A model generated the notes under the pieces. It worked only from the letters and a program-made list of their open reading frames with translations, was not told where the DNA came from and ran no database searches. From Zestomonas insulae (GTDB lineage Bacteria > Pseudomonadota > Gammaproteobacteria > Pseudomonadales > Pseudomonadaceae), in the NCBI RefSeq assembly GCF_016901015.1, contig NZ_JAFEUP010000002.1, positions 1 through 64,000 on the forward strand: a stretch of DNA of 64,000 nt, given 5' to 3'. The first letter of the stretch is position 1. Every line of letters starts with the position of its first letter. Shown one piece after another: positions 25,469 to 33,257 of this stretch. Both the position numbers and the translations under genes were made by a program.

Positions 25469-26833
25469 ATGACCGACCTGAATCGAACCGCGTTTCCGAA
25501 GTGCAACGACCGCCTCGTTGAAGACATAGACACGCTCGTGGTGGGCGCCGGTCAGGCCGGCGTGGCGATGAGCGAGCACCTGAGCAAACTCGGCGTGCCG
25601 CACCTGGTGCTGGAGCGCAACCGCATCGCCGAAGCCTGGCGCACCGGGCGCTGGGATTCGCTGGTGGCCAACGGGCCGGTCTGGCACGACCGCTTCCCGG
25701 GCCTGGAATTCGATCTCGATCCGGACGCCTTCGCGCCCAAGGAGCAGGTCGCCGCGTACTTCGAAGCCTATGCCCGCAAGTTCAACGCGCCGATCCGCAC
25801 CGGCGTGGAGGTCAAGCGCGTGGTGCGCAATGCCGACCGCCCAGGCTTCACCGTGGAAACTTCTGAAGGAGTGATCCGCGCCAATCGCGTGGTCGCCGCC
25901 ACCGGGCCGTTCCAGCGCCCGGTGATCCCGCCGATCGCGCCGAACGATACCGCGCTCACCCAGCTGCACTCAGCCGCCTACCGCAATCCGCAGCAGCTGC
26001 CGGCCGGTGCCGTGCTGGTGGTCGGTGCCGGTTCGTCCGGGGTGCAGATCGCCGACGAACTGCAACGGTCTGGCCGCCAGGTGTACCTGTCGGTCGGCGC
26101 CCACGACCGGCCGCCGCGCAGCTACCGCGGACGCGATTTCTGCTGGTGGCTCGGCGTGCTCGGCCTGTGGGACATGGAGGCCGCGCAGCCGGGCAAGGAG
26201 CACGTGACCATCGCGGTCAGCGGCGCGCGCGGCGGGCAGACCATCGATTTCCGTGGCCTGGCCGAGCAGGGCCTGACCCTGGTCGGCCTGACCAAGGCGT
26301 TCAGCAACGGCGTAGTGAGCTTCCAGGCCGACCTGGCCGACAACCTGGCGCGCGGCGACGAGAACTACCTGGAGCTGCTCGACGCGGCGGACGCCTACAT
26401 CGCCCGCAACGGCCTGGACCTGCCGGAAGAGCCGGAGGCGCGCCGCAAGTTCCCTGATCCGGACTGCGTGACCCATCCGCTGCTCGAGCTCGACCTGGCC
26501 GCCGCCGGGGTCACCTCGATCATCTGGGCCACCGGCTACGCCGTGGACTTCAGTTGGTTGCAGGTCGGCGCCTTCGACGCCAACGGCAAGCCGCAGCATC
26601 AGCGCGGCGTGTCCAGCGAACCGGGCGTGTACTTCCTCGGCCTGCCGTGGCTGTCGCGGCGCGGCTCGACCTTCATCTGGGGCGTGTGGCACGACGCCAA
26701 ACACATCGCCGACCACATCGCCACGCAACACAAGTACCTCGCCTATCGCGATGCCGCGCAGCGCCAGGCCGCGGCGCAGGACGCCCGCGCCGAGGCGGCC
26801 GTTCCGAAACTCAGCATTCTGGGAGCCAGTTGA
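25469..26833 (+). CDS. FAD/NAD(P)-dependent flavin monooxygenase (FMO/CzcO-like)
   Basis: The product is 454 aa. The FAD-binding Rossmann motif is VVGAGQAGVAMSEHL (about 24-38), and a second nucleotide motif, VVGAGSSGVQIADEL, lies near residues 191-205 for NAD(P)H. A late ATGY segment (IIWATGYAVDFSWL) is the FMO-type signature. It resembles group B monooxygenases that oxidise soft nitrogen or sulfur atoms or side-chain ketones; the substrate is unknown. It lacks the FxGxxxHxxxW Baeyer-Villiger fingerprint. ATG 25469 has AGAGG upstream. The stop overlaps the Rid gene, and DUF1028 and M20 genes follow, so it is the first enzyme of a four-gene operon. Confidence 0.85.
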   Translation: MTDLNRTAFPKCNDRLVEDIDTLVVGAGQAGVAMSEHLSKLGVPHLVLERNRIAEAWRTGRWDSLVANGPVWHDRFPGLEFDLDPDAFAPKEQVAAYFEAYARKFNAPIRTGVEVKRVVRNADRPGFTVETSEGVIRANRVVAATGPFQRPVIPPIAPNDTALTQLHSAAYRNPQQLPAGAVLVVGAGSSGVQIADELQRSGRQVYLSVGAHDRPPRSYRGRDFCWWLGVLGLWDMEAAQPGKEHVTIAVSGARGGQTIDFRGLAEQGLTLVGLTKAFSNGVVSFQADLADNLARGDENYLELLDAADAYIARNGLDLPEEPEARRKFPDPDCVTHPLLELDLAAAGVTSIIWATGYAVDFSWLQVGAFDANGKPQHQRGVSSEPGVYFLGLPWLSRRGSTFIWGVWHDAKHIADHIATQHKYLAYRDAAQRQAAAQDARAEAAVPKLSILGAS

Positions 26834-27252
26834 TGCCTACGCATACCCGCATCCGCATGTTCAACACCAAGGACACCTACCCCAACCAGAGCCTCGACAA
26901 CGATCTGTGCCAGGCGGTGCGCGCCGGCAACACCGTGTATGTGCGCGGCCAGGTGGGCACCGATTTCGACGGCAACCTGGTCGGCCTCGGCGACCCGCGC
27001 GCGCAGGCCGAGCAGGCGATGAAGAACGTCAAGCAACTGCTCGAAGAGGCCGGCAGCGACCTCAGCCATATCGTCAAGACCACCACCTACCTGATCGACC
27101 CGCGCTACCGCGAGCCGGTCTACCAGGAAGTCGGCAAGTGGCTGAAGGGCGTGTTCCCGATCTCTACCGGGCTGGTGGTCTCGGCGCTCGGCCAGCCGCA
27201 GTGGCTGATGGAGATCGACGTGATCGCGGTGATCCCCGACGCGCAGCCGTAA
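26833..27252 (+). CDS. RidA/YjgF/UK114 family protein
   Basis: The product is 139 aa with the Rid fold, containing VYVRGQVGTDFDGNLVGLGD, AEQAMKNVKQLLEEAGSDL and IVKTTTYLIDPRYREPVY. Authentic RidA enzymes use a C-terminal arginine (R105 in E. coli) to hydrolyse enamine/imine intermediates. By my alignment the equivalent position here (in VVSALGQPQWLMEID) is leucine, so it belongs to another Rid subgroup and may not be an imine deaminase. Its ATG overlaps the monooxygenase stop (TGATG), which argues for a joint function in one pathway. Confidence 0.85.
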   Translation: MPTHTRIRMFNTKDTYPNQSLDNDLCQAVRAGNTVYVRGQVGTDFDGNLVGLGDPRAQAEQAMKNVKQLLEEAGSDLSHIVKTTTYLIDPRYREPVYQEVGKWLKGVFPISTGLVVSALGQPQWLMEIDVIAVIPDAQP

Positions 27253-27324
27253 GCCAGACGATTCGGGCACGGCGCTGGTGTCGTGCCGGACCCGTGGATC
27301 GCAGACAGTTTCCAAGGAGTGAGC

Positions 27325-27999
27325 ATGACCTTTTCCATCGTCGGTCGCTGCGCCGAAACCGGCCAGCTGGGCATCGCCATCAGCTCCTCGAGCATCGCCG
27401 TCGGCGCGCGTTGCCCCTGGCTGCGCGCCGGGGTCGGCGCGGTGGCCACGCAGAACATCACCCTGCCGGCGCTCGGCCCGCAGATTCTCGACCTGCTGGA
27501 AGCCGGTTTGGCGCCGACGGCGGCGCTGGACAAGGCGCTCGGCAGCAACGGCTACAGCCAGTTCCGCCAGGTCACGGTGGTCGACCATCACGGCGCCACC
27601 GCGCACTTCACCGGCAGCGGCGCGCTCGGTCTGCACCATGCGCTGGCCGGTGAACAGTGCGTGGCGGCCGGCAACCTGCTGTCCGCGCCGGCGGTGATCG
27701 ACGCCATGGTCGGCGCCTTCGAACAGGCCGGCGGCTGCCTGGCTGAACGCCTGCTGGCGGCCATGCAGGCGGCGATGGCCGCCGGCGGCGAAGCCGGGCC
27801 GGTGCATTCGGCGGCGCTCAAGGTGGTCGGCGAGCTGGTCTGGCCGATCATCGATCTGCGCGTCGACTGGGCCGAGCACGACCCGATCGGCGAACTCGCC
27901 GGGCTGTGGCAGGCCTACCGACCGCAGATGCAGGACTACATCACCCGCGCCCTCGACCCCACCCAGGCGCCGAGTTACGGCGTGCCGGGCGACGAGTAG
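27325..27999 (+). CDS. DUF1028 family protein (Ntn-hydrolase-like)
   Basis: The product is 224 aa. It begins MTFSIVGRCAETGQLGIAIS, the conserved DUF1028 opening, followed by SIAVGARCPWLRAGVGAVATQN and a late HSAALKVVGE stretch. The family has an Ntn-hydrolase-like fold, and Thr2 could become the N-terminal nucleophile after removal of Met, though this is not established. DUF1028 genes commonly accompany Rid and M20 peptidase genes. AAGGAG lies upstream of ATG 27325. It is placed 72 bases after the Rid gene. Confidence 0.85.
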   Translation: MTFSIVGRCAETGQLGIAISSSSIAVGARCPWLRAGVGAVATQNITLPALGPQILDLLEAGLAPTAALDKALGSNGYSQFRQVTVVDHHGATAHFTGSGALGLHHALAGEQCVAAGNLLSAPAVIDAMVGAFEQAGGCLAERLLAAMQAAMAAGGEAGPVHSAALKVVGELVWPIIDLRVDWAEHDPIGELAGLWQAYRPQMQDYITRALDPTQAPSYGVPGDE

Positions 28000-28033
28000 G
28001 CAGAGTAAGCCAGCGCCCCTATGTCTCGACCAA

Positions 28034-28069
28034 CCCCCTCTCTTCCTGGGAGAGGGCCTGGATGAGGGA
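28034..28069. repeat. Single copy of the GGGAGAGGG repeat family
   Basis: A degenerate copy of the element paired at 21323-21432, in one orientation: CCCCCTCTC...TGGGAGAGGG, then GATGAGGG. It lies between the DUF1028 and M20 genes inside the presumed operon. Confidence 0.65.
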
Positions 28070-28099
28070 TCGGACCTCACCCATAGCGGAGACCCAGCC

Positions 28100-29251
28100 A
28101 TGCCTACCAGCCGCGACCTGCTGGAAAAACTGATCGCCTTCGACACCACCAGTCGCGAATCCAACCTGGCGCTGATCGAGTTCGTCAGCGACTACCTGGC
28201 CAATCTGGGCATCGCCAGCCAGCTGCTGTTCAACGCCGAACGCAGCAAGGCCAACCTCTACGCACGGCTGGGCCCGAGCGGGCCGGGCGGGGTGATGCTC
28301 TCCGGGCACAGCGACGTGGTGCCGGCCGACGGCCAGGCCTGGAGCGTGCCGCCATTCCAGCTCAGCGAGCGCGATGGCAAGCTGTACGGGCGCGGCACCG
28401 CCGACATGAAGGGCTACCTCGCCTGCGTGCTGGCCGCCGTGCCGGGCTTCCTCGCCCAGCCGCTGCGCCTGCCGCTGCACATCGCCATCTCCTACGACGA
28501 GGAGGTCGGCTGCCTGGGCGTGCGCAGCCTGGTCGCGCAACTGCGCGCCAGCCCGGAGCGGCCGGCGATCTGCATCATCGGCGAACCCACCGAGATGCGC
28601 CCGGTGCTCGGCCACAAGGGCAAGCTGGCGATGCGCTGCGAGGTGCACGGCGCGGCCTGCCATTCGGCCTATGCGCCGCAGGGGGTCAATGCCATCGAGT
28701 ACGCGGCGCGGCTGATCGGTCGCCTCGGCGAGATCGGCGCGCGCCTGGCCGCCCCGGAGCGTCACGACGCCCGCTTCGACCCGCCGTACTCGACGGTGCA
28801 GACCGGCACGATCAGCGGCGGTCGCGCGCTGAATATCGTCCCCGCCGAATGCCAGTTCGACTTCGAAGTCCGCGCCTTGCCGGCCGACGACCCGCGGCAG
28901 GTGGCCGGCGAGCTGCAGGACTACGCCGAACGCGAACTGCTACCGCACATGCGCGCGGTGCAGGCTGATACGGCGATCCGCTTCAGCCCGCTTTCCAGCT
29001 ACCCCGGCCTGCTCACCGATCCGCACAGCGAGGCCGCCGAGCTGCTGGCGCTGCTCAGCGGCTCGCAGGACTTTTCCACGGTGGCATTCGGCACCGAGGG
29101 CGGGCTGTTCGACGAGGCCGGCATTGCCACGGTGATCTGCGGCCCCGGCAGCATGGAACAGGGACACAAACCGGACGAGTACGTCAGTCTCGACCAACTG
29201 GCGCAGTGCGGCGCCATGCTGGTGCGGTTGCGGGAGTGGATGCGCGGGTAG
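28100..29251 (+). CDS. M20 family deacylase, acetylornithine deacetylase (ArgE)-like
   Basis: The product is 383 aa with the zinc-dependent M20 fold. Metal ligands and catalytic residues are His70 and Asp72 (SGHSDVVP), Asp102 (GRGTADMKG) and Glu134/Glu135 (SYDEEVGCLG). A dimerisation domain occupies about 175-290. ArgE enzymes remove acetyl from N2-acetylornithine. Here the gene sits with a flavin monooxygenase, a Rid protein and DUF1028, not with arginine genes, so it more likely deacylates an N-acyl intermediate of a catabolic route. It ends the operon before a repeat-rich gap. Confidence 0.88.
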   Translation: MPTSRDLLEKLIAFDTTSRESNLALIEFVSDYLANLGIASQLLFNAERSKANLYARLGPSGPGGVMLSGHSDVVPADGQAWSVPPFQLSERDGKLYGRGTADMKGYLACVLAAVPGFLAQPLRLPLHIAISYDEEVGCLGVRSLVAQLRASPERPAICIIGEPTEMRPVLGHKGKLAMRCEVHGAACHSAYAPQGVNAIEYAARLIGRLGEIGARLAAPERHDARFDPPYSTVQTGTISGGRALNIVPAECQFDFEVRALPADDPRQVAGELQDYAERELLPHMRAVQADTAIRFSPLSSYPGLLTDPHSEAAELLALLSGSQDFSTVAFGTEGGLFDEAGIATVICGPGSMEQGHKPDEYVSLDQLAQCGAMLVRLREWMRG

Positions 29252-29344
29252 TCATTTCGTGGTGGGCGAGCGGGGCTGCGGTAGCGTAGGGTGGCGTAGA
29301 GCCTTAGCGCCTGCATGGCTGAGTGAGGCGCGGGTGCTGCCGGC

Positions 29345-29438
29345 CTGGATTCCCGCCTGCGCGGGAATGACGAGGTCATGGGGGAACTCCGTTGGCGTCG
29401 CCAAGCACTCCGTCATTCCCGCGAAGGCGGGAATCCAG
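29345..29438. repeat. Palindromic repeat pair 3 (R-F)
   Basis: The R arm at 29345-29372 and F arm at 29411-29438 are reverse complements with one mismatch, separated by 38 bp. The core is ATTCCC-N8-GGGAAT. It lies between the M20 gene and the small GIY-YIG gene. Confidence 0.9.
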
Positions 29439-29512
29439 CTGTTCCGCCGAACAACGTGTGCGTTGGCCCGCGAGCGAATGGCCTGGCTGTGTCGGCGCAG
29501 CCCGTGCCCAAC

Positions 29513-29806
29513 TTATCCGACGATCTCCGCCCACAAATCCCGCCATCCGGGGTTGCCCGCCTCGATTAAGCGCAGCTTCCACTCCCGTCGCCACTTCTTC
29601 AGCTGCTTCTCGCGGGTGAGGGCGGCGAGCATCGACTCGTGCAGTTCGTAGTAGACCAATTGGTGCACGCCATAGCGCTGGGTGAAGCCTTCGACGCAAT
29701 CGTTGCGGTGCTCCCAGATGCGCCGGGGGAGATTGGCGGTGACGCCAATGTAGAGCGTGCCGTTACGCTGGCTGGCGAGCAGGTACACGGCGGGCTGCTT
29801 GGGCAT
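29513..29806 (-). CDS. GIY-YIG domain endonuclease, YhbQ/UPF0213-like
   Basis: The product is 97 aa, essentially one GIY-YIG nuclease domain. The variant motif is VYLL (for GIY) and LYIGVT (for YIG) near residues 7-22, followed by the catalytic arginine in LPRRIWEHR and conserved YELHESMLAALTREKQLKKWRREWK. Single-domain proteins of this kind are poorly characterised; roles in DNA repair or with mobile repeats have been suggested. AGGAAGGA precedes ATG 29806. The gene is bracketed by two palindromic repeat pairs (29345-29438 and 30015-30104), and is on the opposite strand to its catabolic neighbours. Confidence 0.88.
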   Translation of the reverse strand: MPKQPAVYLLASQRNGTLYIGVTANLPRRIWEHRNDCVEGFTQRYGVHQLVYYELHESMLAALTREKQLKKWRREWKLRLIEAGNPGWRDLWAEIVG

Positions 29807-30014
29807 GGTGGGTCCTTCCTGGACGCTGGGGTTCCTGAGGACGAGTTTGGGGGAAGATGGGGTGGGTGTGATGCAGCGACGCTGAGTGGTGTGACGGTAG
29901 TGGCGAAATTTTGAATAACCGTGGGTGGGTTGGGGCGGGGGATGACTGCACAAGTGCGGGTGTTGTGGGGCATGACGTCATGACATCGTGGCCTCTGGCA
30001 CCGTGCCCGCCGCT

Positions 30015-30104
30015 CTGGATTCCCGCCTACGCGGGAATGACGGAGTGGTTGGGACACGTGAGATACCGCATAGCCTCGTCATTCCCGCGTAGGCGGGAAT
30101 CCAG
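30015..30104. repeat. Palindromic repeat pair 4 (R-F)
   Basis: The R arm at 30015-30042 and F arm at 30077-30104 are exact reverse complements. They share the private variant N8 = GCCTACGC / GCGTAGGC, showing that the two arms of one pair stay matched. The spacer is 34 bp. Confidence 0.9.
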
Positions 30105-30116
30105 GTGGGGAGCATC

Positions 30117-30151
30117 CTCAGAACTCAGAACTCAGAACTCAGAACTCAGAA
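30117..30151. repeat. Tandem heptamer CTCAGAA, five copies
   Basis: Five perfect, contiguous copies of CTCAGAA run from 30117 to 30151, starting 12 bases after repeat pair 4. Such perfect short repeats are prone to slippage and length change. Confidence 0.95.
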
Positions 30152-30167
30152 CGCCAGGCCGCTGGCG
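30152..30167 (-). terminator. Possible terminator hairpin downstream of the LysR gene
   Basis: CGCCAG-GCCG-CTGGCG is a 6-bp stem. On the minus strand it is followed by TTCTGAGTTCTGAG, a weak T-rich tract formed by the heptamer repeat. It is 78 bp after the LysR stop. Function is uncertain. Confidence 0.3.
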
Positions 30168-30244
30168 TTGCGCGGCAGAACTTGCGAGGTAGGGGTGTGA
30201 CGCGCATTCAGCCAGCAAACCATTCGCATCGACCGCCGAATGCC

Positions 30245-31165
30245 TCAACCCTCGCTCGGTGCCGCCGGCGCCAGCTGCTCCTTGCAGTAGTCGACGAACA
30301 GCTGCGCCGGCTTGGTCAGTTGCGCGCGCTTCAGCCAGGCGGCGACCAGGCCGGAGCCGGTGACGTTTTCGCTGATGTCCAGGCACACCACCTGCTTGCC
30401 GTCGTAGGTGGTGTTGCCGTGCGGGCGGGTGACCAGCACCGAGAAGCCGAAGCCCTGGCCGACCATGCCGCGCACCATCTCGATCGACGGTGAACTGAAG
30501 ACAATGTTCGGGTTGAGGCCGAGCTCCTCGAAGATGCTCACGAAGTAGGTGCGGCTGGGTTGCACGTCGAGCAGGATCATCGGCTCCAGCGCCAGGTCGC
30601 GCAGCGACACCTGGGCCTGGGCGGCGAAGCGGTGGCCTTCCGGCAGCAGCGCGTAGGGGCGTTGCGGGGCCATCAGCGGTTCGGTTTCGATGGTGCCATC
30701 GAGGTCGTGCTCGTAGAAGATCGCCAGGTCGAAGCGCCCGCCGGTGAGGCCTTGCACCAGCTCCTGCTGCTCGCCGTCGTGCAGGCGGATTTCCACGCCG
30801 GGATAGCGTTCGCGGAAGCCCGCAATCAGGCGCGGCAGGTACAGCGGAGCGACCGTCTCGAAGCAGCCGATGTCGATCTGCCCGGCCACCACGTCGTTGT
30901 CGGCCAGGGCGTTCTGCTCGAACTCCTTGGACATGCGCAGCAGTTCCTGGGCCTTGCGGTAGAAGCGCGCGCCGCTGGGCGTCAGCGAGACGCCCTGGGC
31001 GTGGTGGCGGATGAACAGCTGCACGCCAAAGCTTTCTTCGAGGCCCTTGATCGCCGTGGATATCGACGGCTGGGCGATGTACAGCTTGCGCGACGCCTCG
31101 GCGACGCTGCCGCATTCGACGGTGGTGACGAAATACTTCAATTGACGCAGGGTGTAGGAAGCCAC
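30245..31165 (-). CDS. LysR-type transcriptional regulator
   Basis: The product is 306 aa. The winged-helix domain is at about 1-60, with the classical LTTR recognition region (AEASRKLYIAQPSISTAIKGLEESFGVQLFIRH). The effector-binding domain follows from about residue 90 (IDIGCFETVAPLYLPRLIAGF). It is transcribed away from the aldehyde dehydrogenase and aminotransferase genes, the usual arrangement for an LTTR and its target. The order LysR, aldehyde dehydrogenase, aminotransferase recalls P. aeruginosa PA0218-PA0221. The start is GTG at 31165, with GAGG upstream and similarity beginning at SYTLRQLKYF; the frame is open further upstream, so a longer form is possible. Confidence 0.85.
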   Translation of the reverse strand: MASYTLRQLKYFVTTVECGSVAEASRKLYIAQPSISTAIKGLEESFGVQLFIRHHAQGVSLTPSGARFYRKAQELLRMSKEFEQNALADNDVVAGQIDIGCFETVAPLYLPRLIAGFRERYPGVEIRLHDGEQQELVQGLTGGRFDLAIFYEHDLDGTIETEPLMAPQRPYALLPEGHRFAAQAQVSLRDLALEPMILLDVQPSRTYFVSIFEELGLNPNIVFSSPSIEMVRGMVGQGFGFSVLVTRPHGNTTYDGKQVVCLDISENVTGSGLVAAWLKRAQLTKPAQLFVDYCKEQLAPAAPSEG

Positions 31166-31735
31166 GACAAACCTCGGTCGATCTTTTGAGACCCACCATA
31201 GCGCGTTTGGCCCGGGTTGACGGGGCGTGCTGGTGAGCATTTTGTTCGCCAGCGAAGACATTTTTCATGGTCGTGTGCGCCGGCAAGGCGTGCCCGCGCT
31301 TGCAAGAGGCGTACTCGCTGGCCACGCCGCCGCGCCTGGCGGCGAAAAATCTGTCCTCCAATGGCCACGAAATTCCGCGCAATACCGCCATCGCACTGCA
31401 CCCGGATGAGGCGTCGCTTCCTCAGTTAGGCGCGACTGCGCAGGCGTGTCGGCGCTGCTGGACGGATTTTTCAGGCTTCACTGGCGAACTACGGCGGGCC
31501 AGGCCGCACGCGGCTTGCACGCGGATCAACGGCGGTTGCCGCATGGGCGGGCAGCACGGCGTTTATCGCGCCGAGCCGCCGGCTTGCACAACAAGCCTGC
31601 AGGCTGCGCGAATCTGGTGCGCTGCAAGCCAGCTTTTTCGTATGTCCCGATGACATTTTTAATATTTTTCCTATCCCTCGGCTTGGGCCACCATCGGTTC
31701 GCAATAGCCACTCAACCGGTGACAAGGGGATAGCG
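31166..31735. other. 570-bp divergent intergenic region
   Basis: The gap lies between the LysR gene and the aldehyde dehydrogenase gene. I see no supported coding region. An AT-rich patch at about 31648-31676 (TGACATTTTTAATATTTTTCC) stands out against the GC-rich surroundings, 60-90 bases before the dehydrogenase GTG, and probably holds its promoter. LysR sites should lie here, but no single T-N11-A box is convincing enough to call. Confidence 0.5.
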
Positions 31736-33226
31736 GTGTACGAACTCAGCGACTGGCAGCGACGCGCCCAACAGCAACGTTTCATCGACCGCGCGCTCAT
31801 CGACGGGCGTTCGCTCGGCGCCGAGTCCGGTGCCACCTTCGCCGCACGCAACCCCGCCACCGGCCAGTTGCTGGCCAATCTCGCCGCCTGTGGCACTGCC
31901 GAGGTCGACCTCGCGGTGCGTGCCGCACGGCGCTCGTTCGAGGCCGGGGTGTGGTCGCGCCGTGCTCCGGCGGAACGCAAGCAGGTGCTGCTCAAGCTGG
32001 CCGAGCTGATCCTCGCCCACCGCGACGAACTGGCCCTGCTCGATTCGCTGAACATGGGCAAGCCGGTGATGGATGCCTGGAGCATCGACGTGCCAGGCGC
32101 CGCCGGGGTGTTCCGCTGGTACGCCGAGAGCCTCGACAAACTCTATGACCAGGTGGCGCCGAGCGCGCCCAACGTGCTCGCCACCATTACCCGCGAAGCG
32201 CTGGGCGTGGTCGCCGCCGTGGTGCCGTGGAACTTCCCGCTCGACATGGCCGCCTGGAAACTCGCCCCGGCGCTGGCCGCCGGCAACTCGGTGGTGCTCA
32301 AGCCCGCCGAGCAGTCGCCGTTCTCCGCGTTGCGTCTCGGCGAACTGGCCCTCGAAGCGGGCATTCCGGAAGGCGTGCTGAACGTCGTGCCGGGCCTCGG
32401 CGAGCAGGCCGGCAAGGCGCTCGGCCTGCACCCGGATGTCGACTGCCTGGTGTTCACCGGCTCCACCGAAGTGGGCAAGTTCTTCATGGGCTATTCGGCG
32501 CAGTCCAACCTCAAGCAGGTCTGGCTGGAGTGCGGCGGCAAGAGCGCCAACCTGGTGTTCGCCGACTGCCAGGACCTCGATCTGGCGGCGGAGAAGGCCG
32601 CCTTCGGCATCTTCTTCAACCAGGGCGAAGTCTGCTCGGCCAACTCGCGCTTGCTGGTCGAGCGTTCGATCCACGACGAGTTCGTCGAGCGCCTGCAGGC
32701 CAAGGCCCGCGACTGGCAGCCGGGCGATCCGCTGAATCCGGCCAGCCGCGCCGGCGCGATCGTCGACGAGCGGCAGACCGCGCGCGTCCTCGAGTTCATT
32801 CGCGGCGCCGAGGCGGCCGGTGTGCAGTGCGTCTGCGGCGGCCGCCAGCTGAACTTCAACGGCTCCAGCAACTTCATCGAGCCGACCATCTTCAGCGGCG
32901 TGCAGGCCGACATGCGCCTGGCCCGCGAGGAAGTGTTCGGCCCGGTGCTGGCGGTCAGCGCCTTCGACAGTGAAGACGAAGCCGTGCGCCTGGCCAACGA
33001 CAGCGTGTACGGCCTGGCCGCCTCGCTGTGGAGCGACGACCTCAACCGCGCCCACCGGGTGGCGCGCGCGCTCAAGGTCGGCACCGTGTCGGTGAACACG
33101 GTGGACGCCCTCGACGTCAGCGTGCCATTCGGCGGCGGCAAGCAGTCCGGCTTCGGCCGCGACCTGTCGCTGCACTCCTTCGACAAATACACCCAGCTGA
33201 AAACGACCTGGTTCCAGCTCCGTTGA
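31736..33226 (+). CDS. NAD(P)-dependent aldehyde dehydrogenase
   Basis: The product is 496 aa with the full aldehyde dehydrogenase fold: PWNFPLDMAAWKLAPALAAG (about 163-182), catalytic base Glu265 in LECGGKSANLV, nucleophile Cys300 in NQGEVCSAN, and EVFGPVLAV. It is of the gamma-glutamyl-gamma-aminobutyraldehyde/betaine aldehyde type (PuuC/KauB-like), oxidising aminoaldehydes to the acids. It starts with GTG at 31736. The aminotransferase follows 31 bases after its stop, so the pair would convert an amine to an aldehyde and on to an acid. LysR control is expected from the divergent gene. Confidence 0.9.
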   Translation: MYELSDWQRRAQQQRFIDRALIDGRSLGAESGATFAARNPATGQLLANLAACGTAEVDLAVRAARRSFEAGVWSRRAPAERKQVLLKLAELILAHRDELALLDSLNMGKPVMDAWSIDVPGAAGVFRWYAESLDKLYDQVAPSAPNVLATITREALGVVAAVVPWNFPLDMAAWKLAPALAAGNSVVLKPAEQSPFSALRLGELALEAGIPEGVLNVVPGLGEQAGKALGLHPDVDCLVFTGSTEVGKFFMGYSAQSNLKQVWLECGGKSANLVFADCQDLDLAAEKAAFGIFFNQGEVCSANSRLLVERSIHDEFVERLQAKARDWQPGDPLNPASRAGAIVDERQTARVLEFIRGAEAAGVQCVCGGRQLNFNGSSNFIEPTIFSGVQADMRLAREEVFGPVLAVSAFDSEDEAVRLANDSVYGLAASLWSDDLNRAHRVARALKVGTVSVNTVDALDVSVPFGGGKQSGFGRDLSLHSFDKYTQLKTTWFQLR

Positions 33227-33257
33227 GTTGCGTACCGGCATGCCAGGAGACCTTGCG

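Larger units (their letters stand above)
29807..30244. other. 438-bp repeat-rich intergenic region
   Basis: No gene is recognised here. It contains palindromic repeat pair 4, a 5-copy heptamer repeat, and a small hairpin CGCCAG-GCCG-CTGGCG (30152-30167). The stretch just upstream of the GIY-YIG gene is unusually rich in G on the plus strand. Confidence 0.6.

Noticed and set aside
29345..30104. CRISPR-like array of repeats
   Set aside because: The repeats are inverted palindromic pairs with unequal spacers, not direct repeats with constant spacers, and no cas gene is present.
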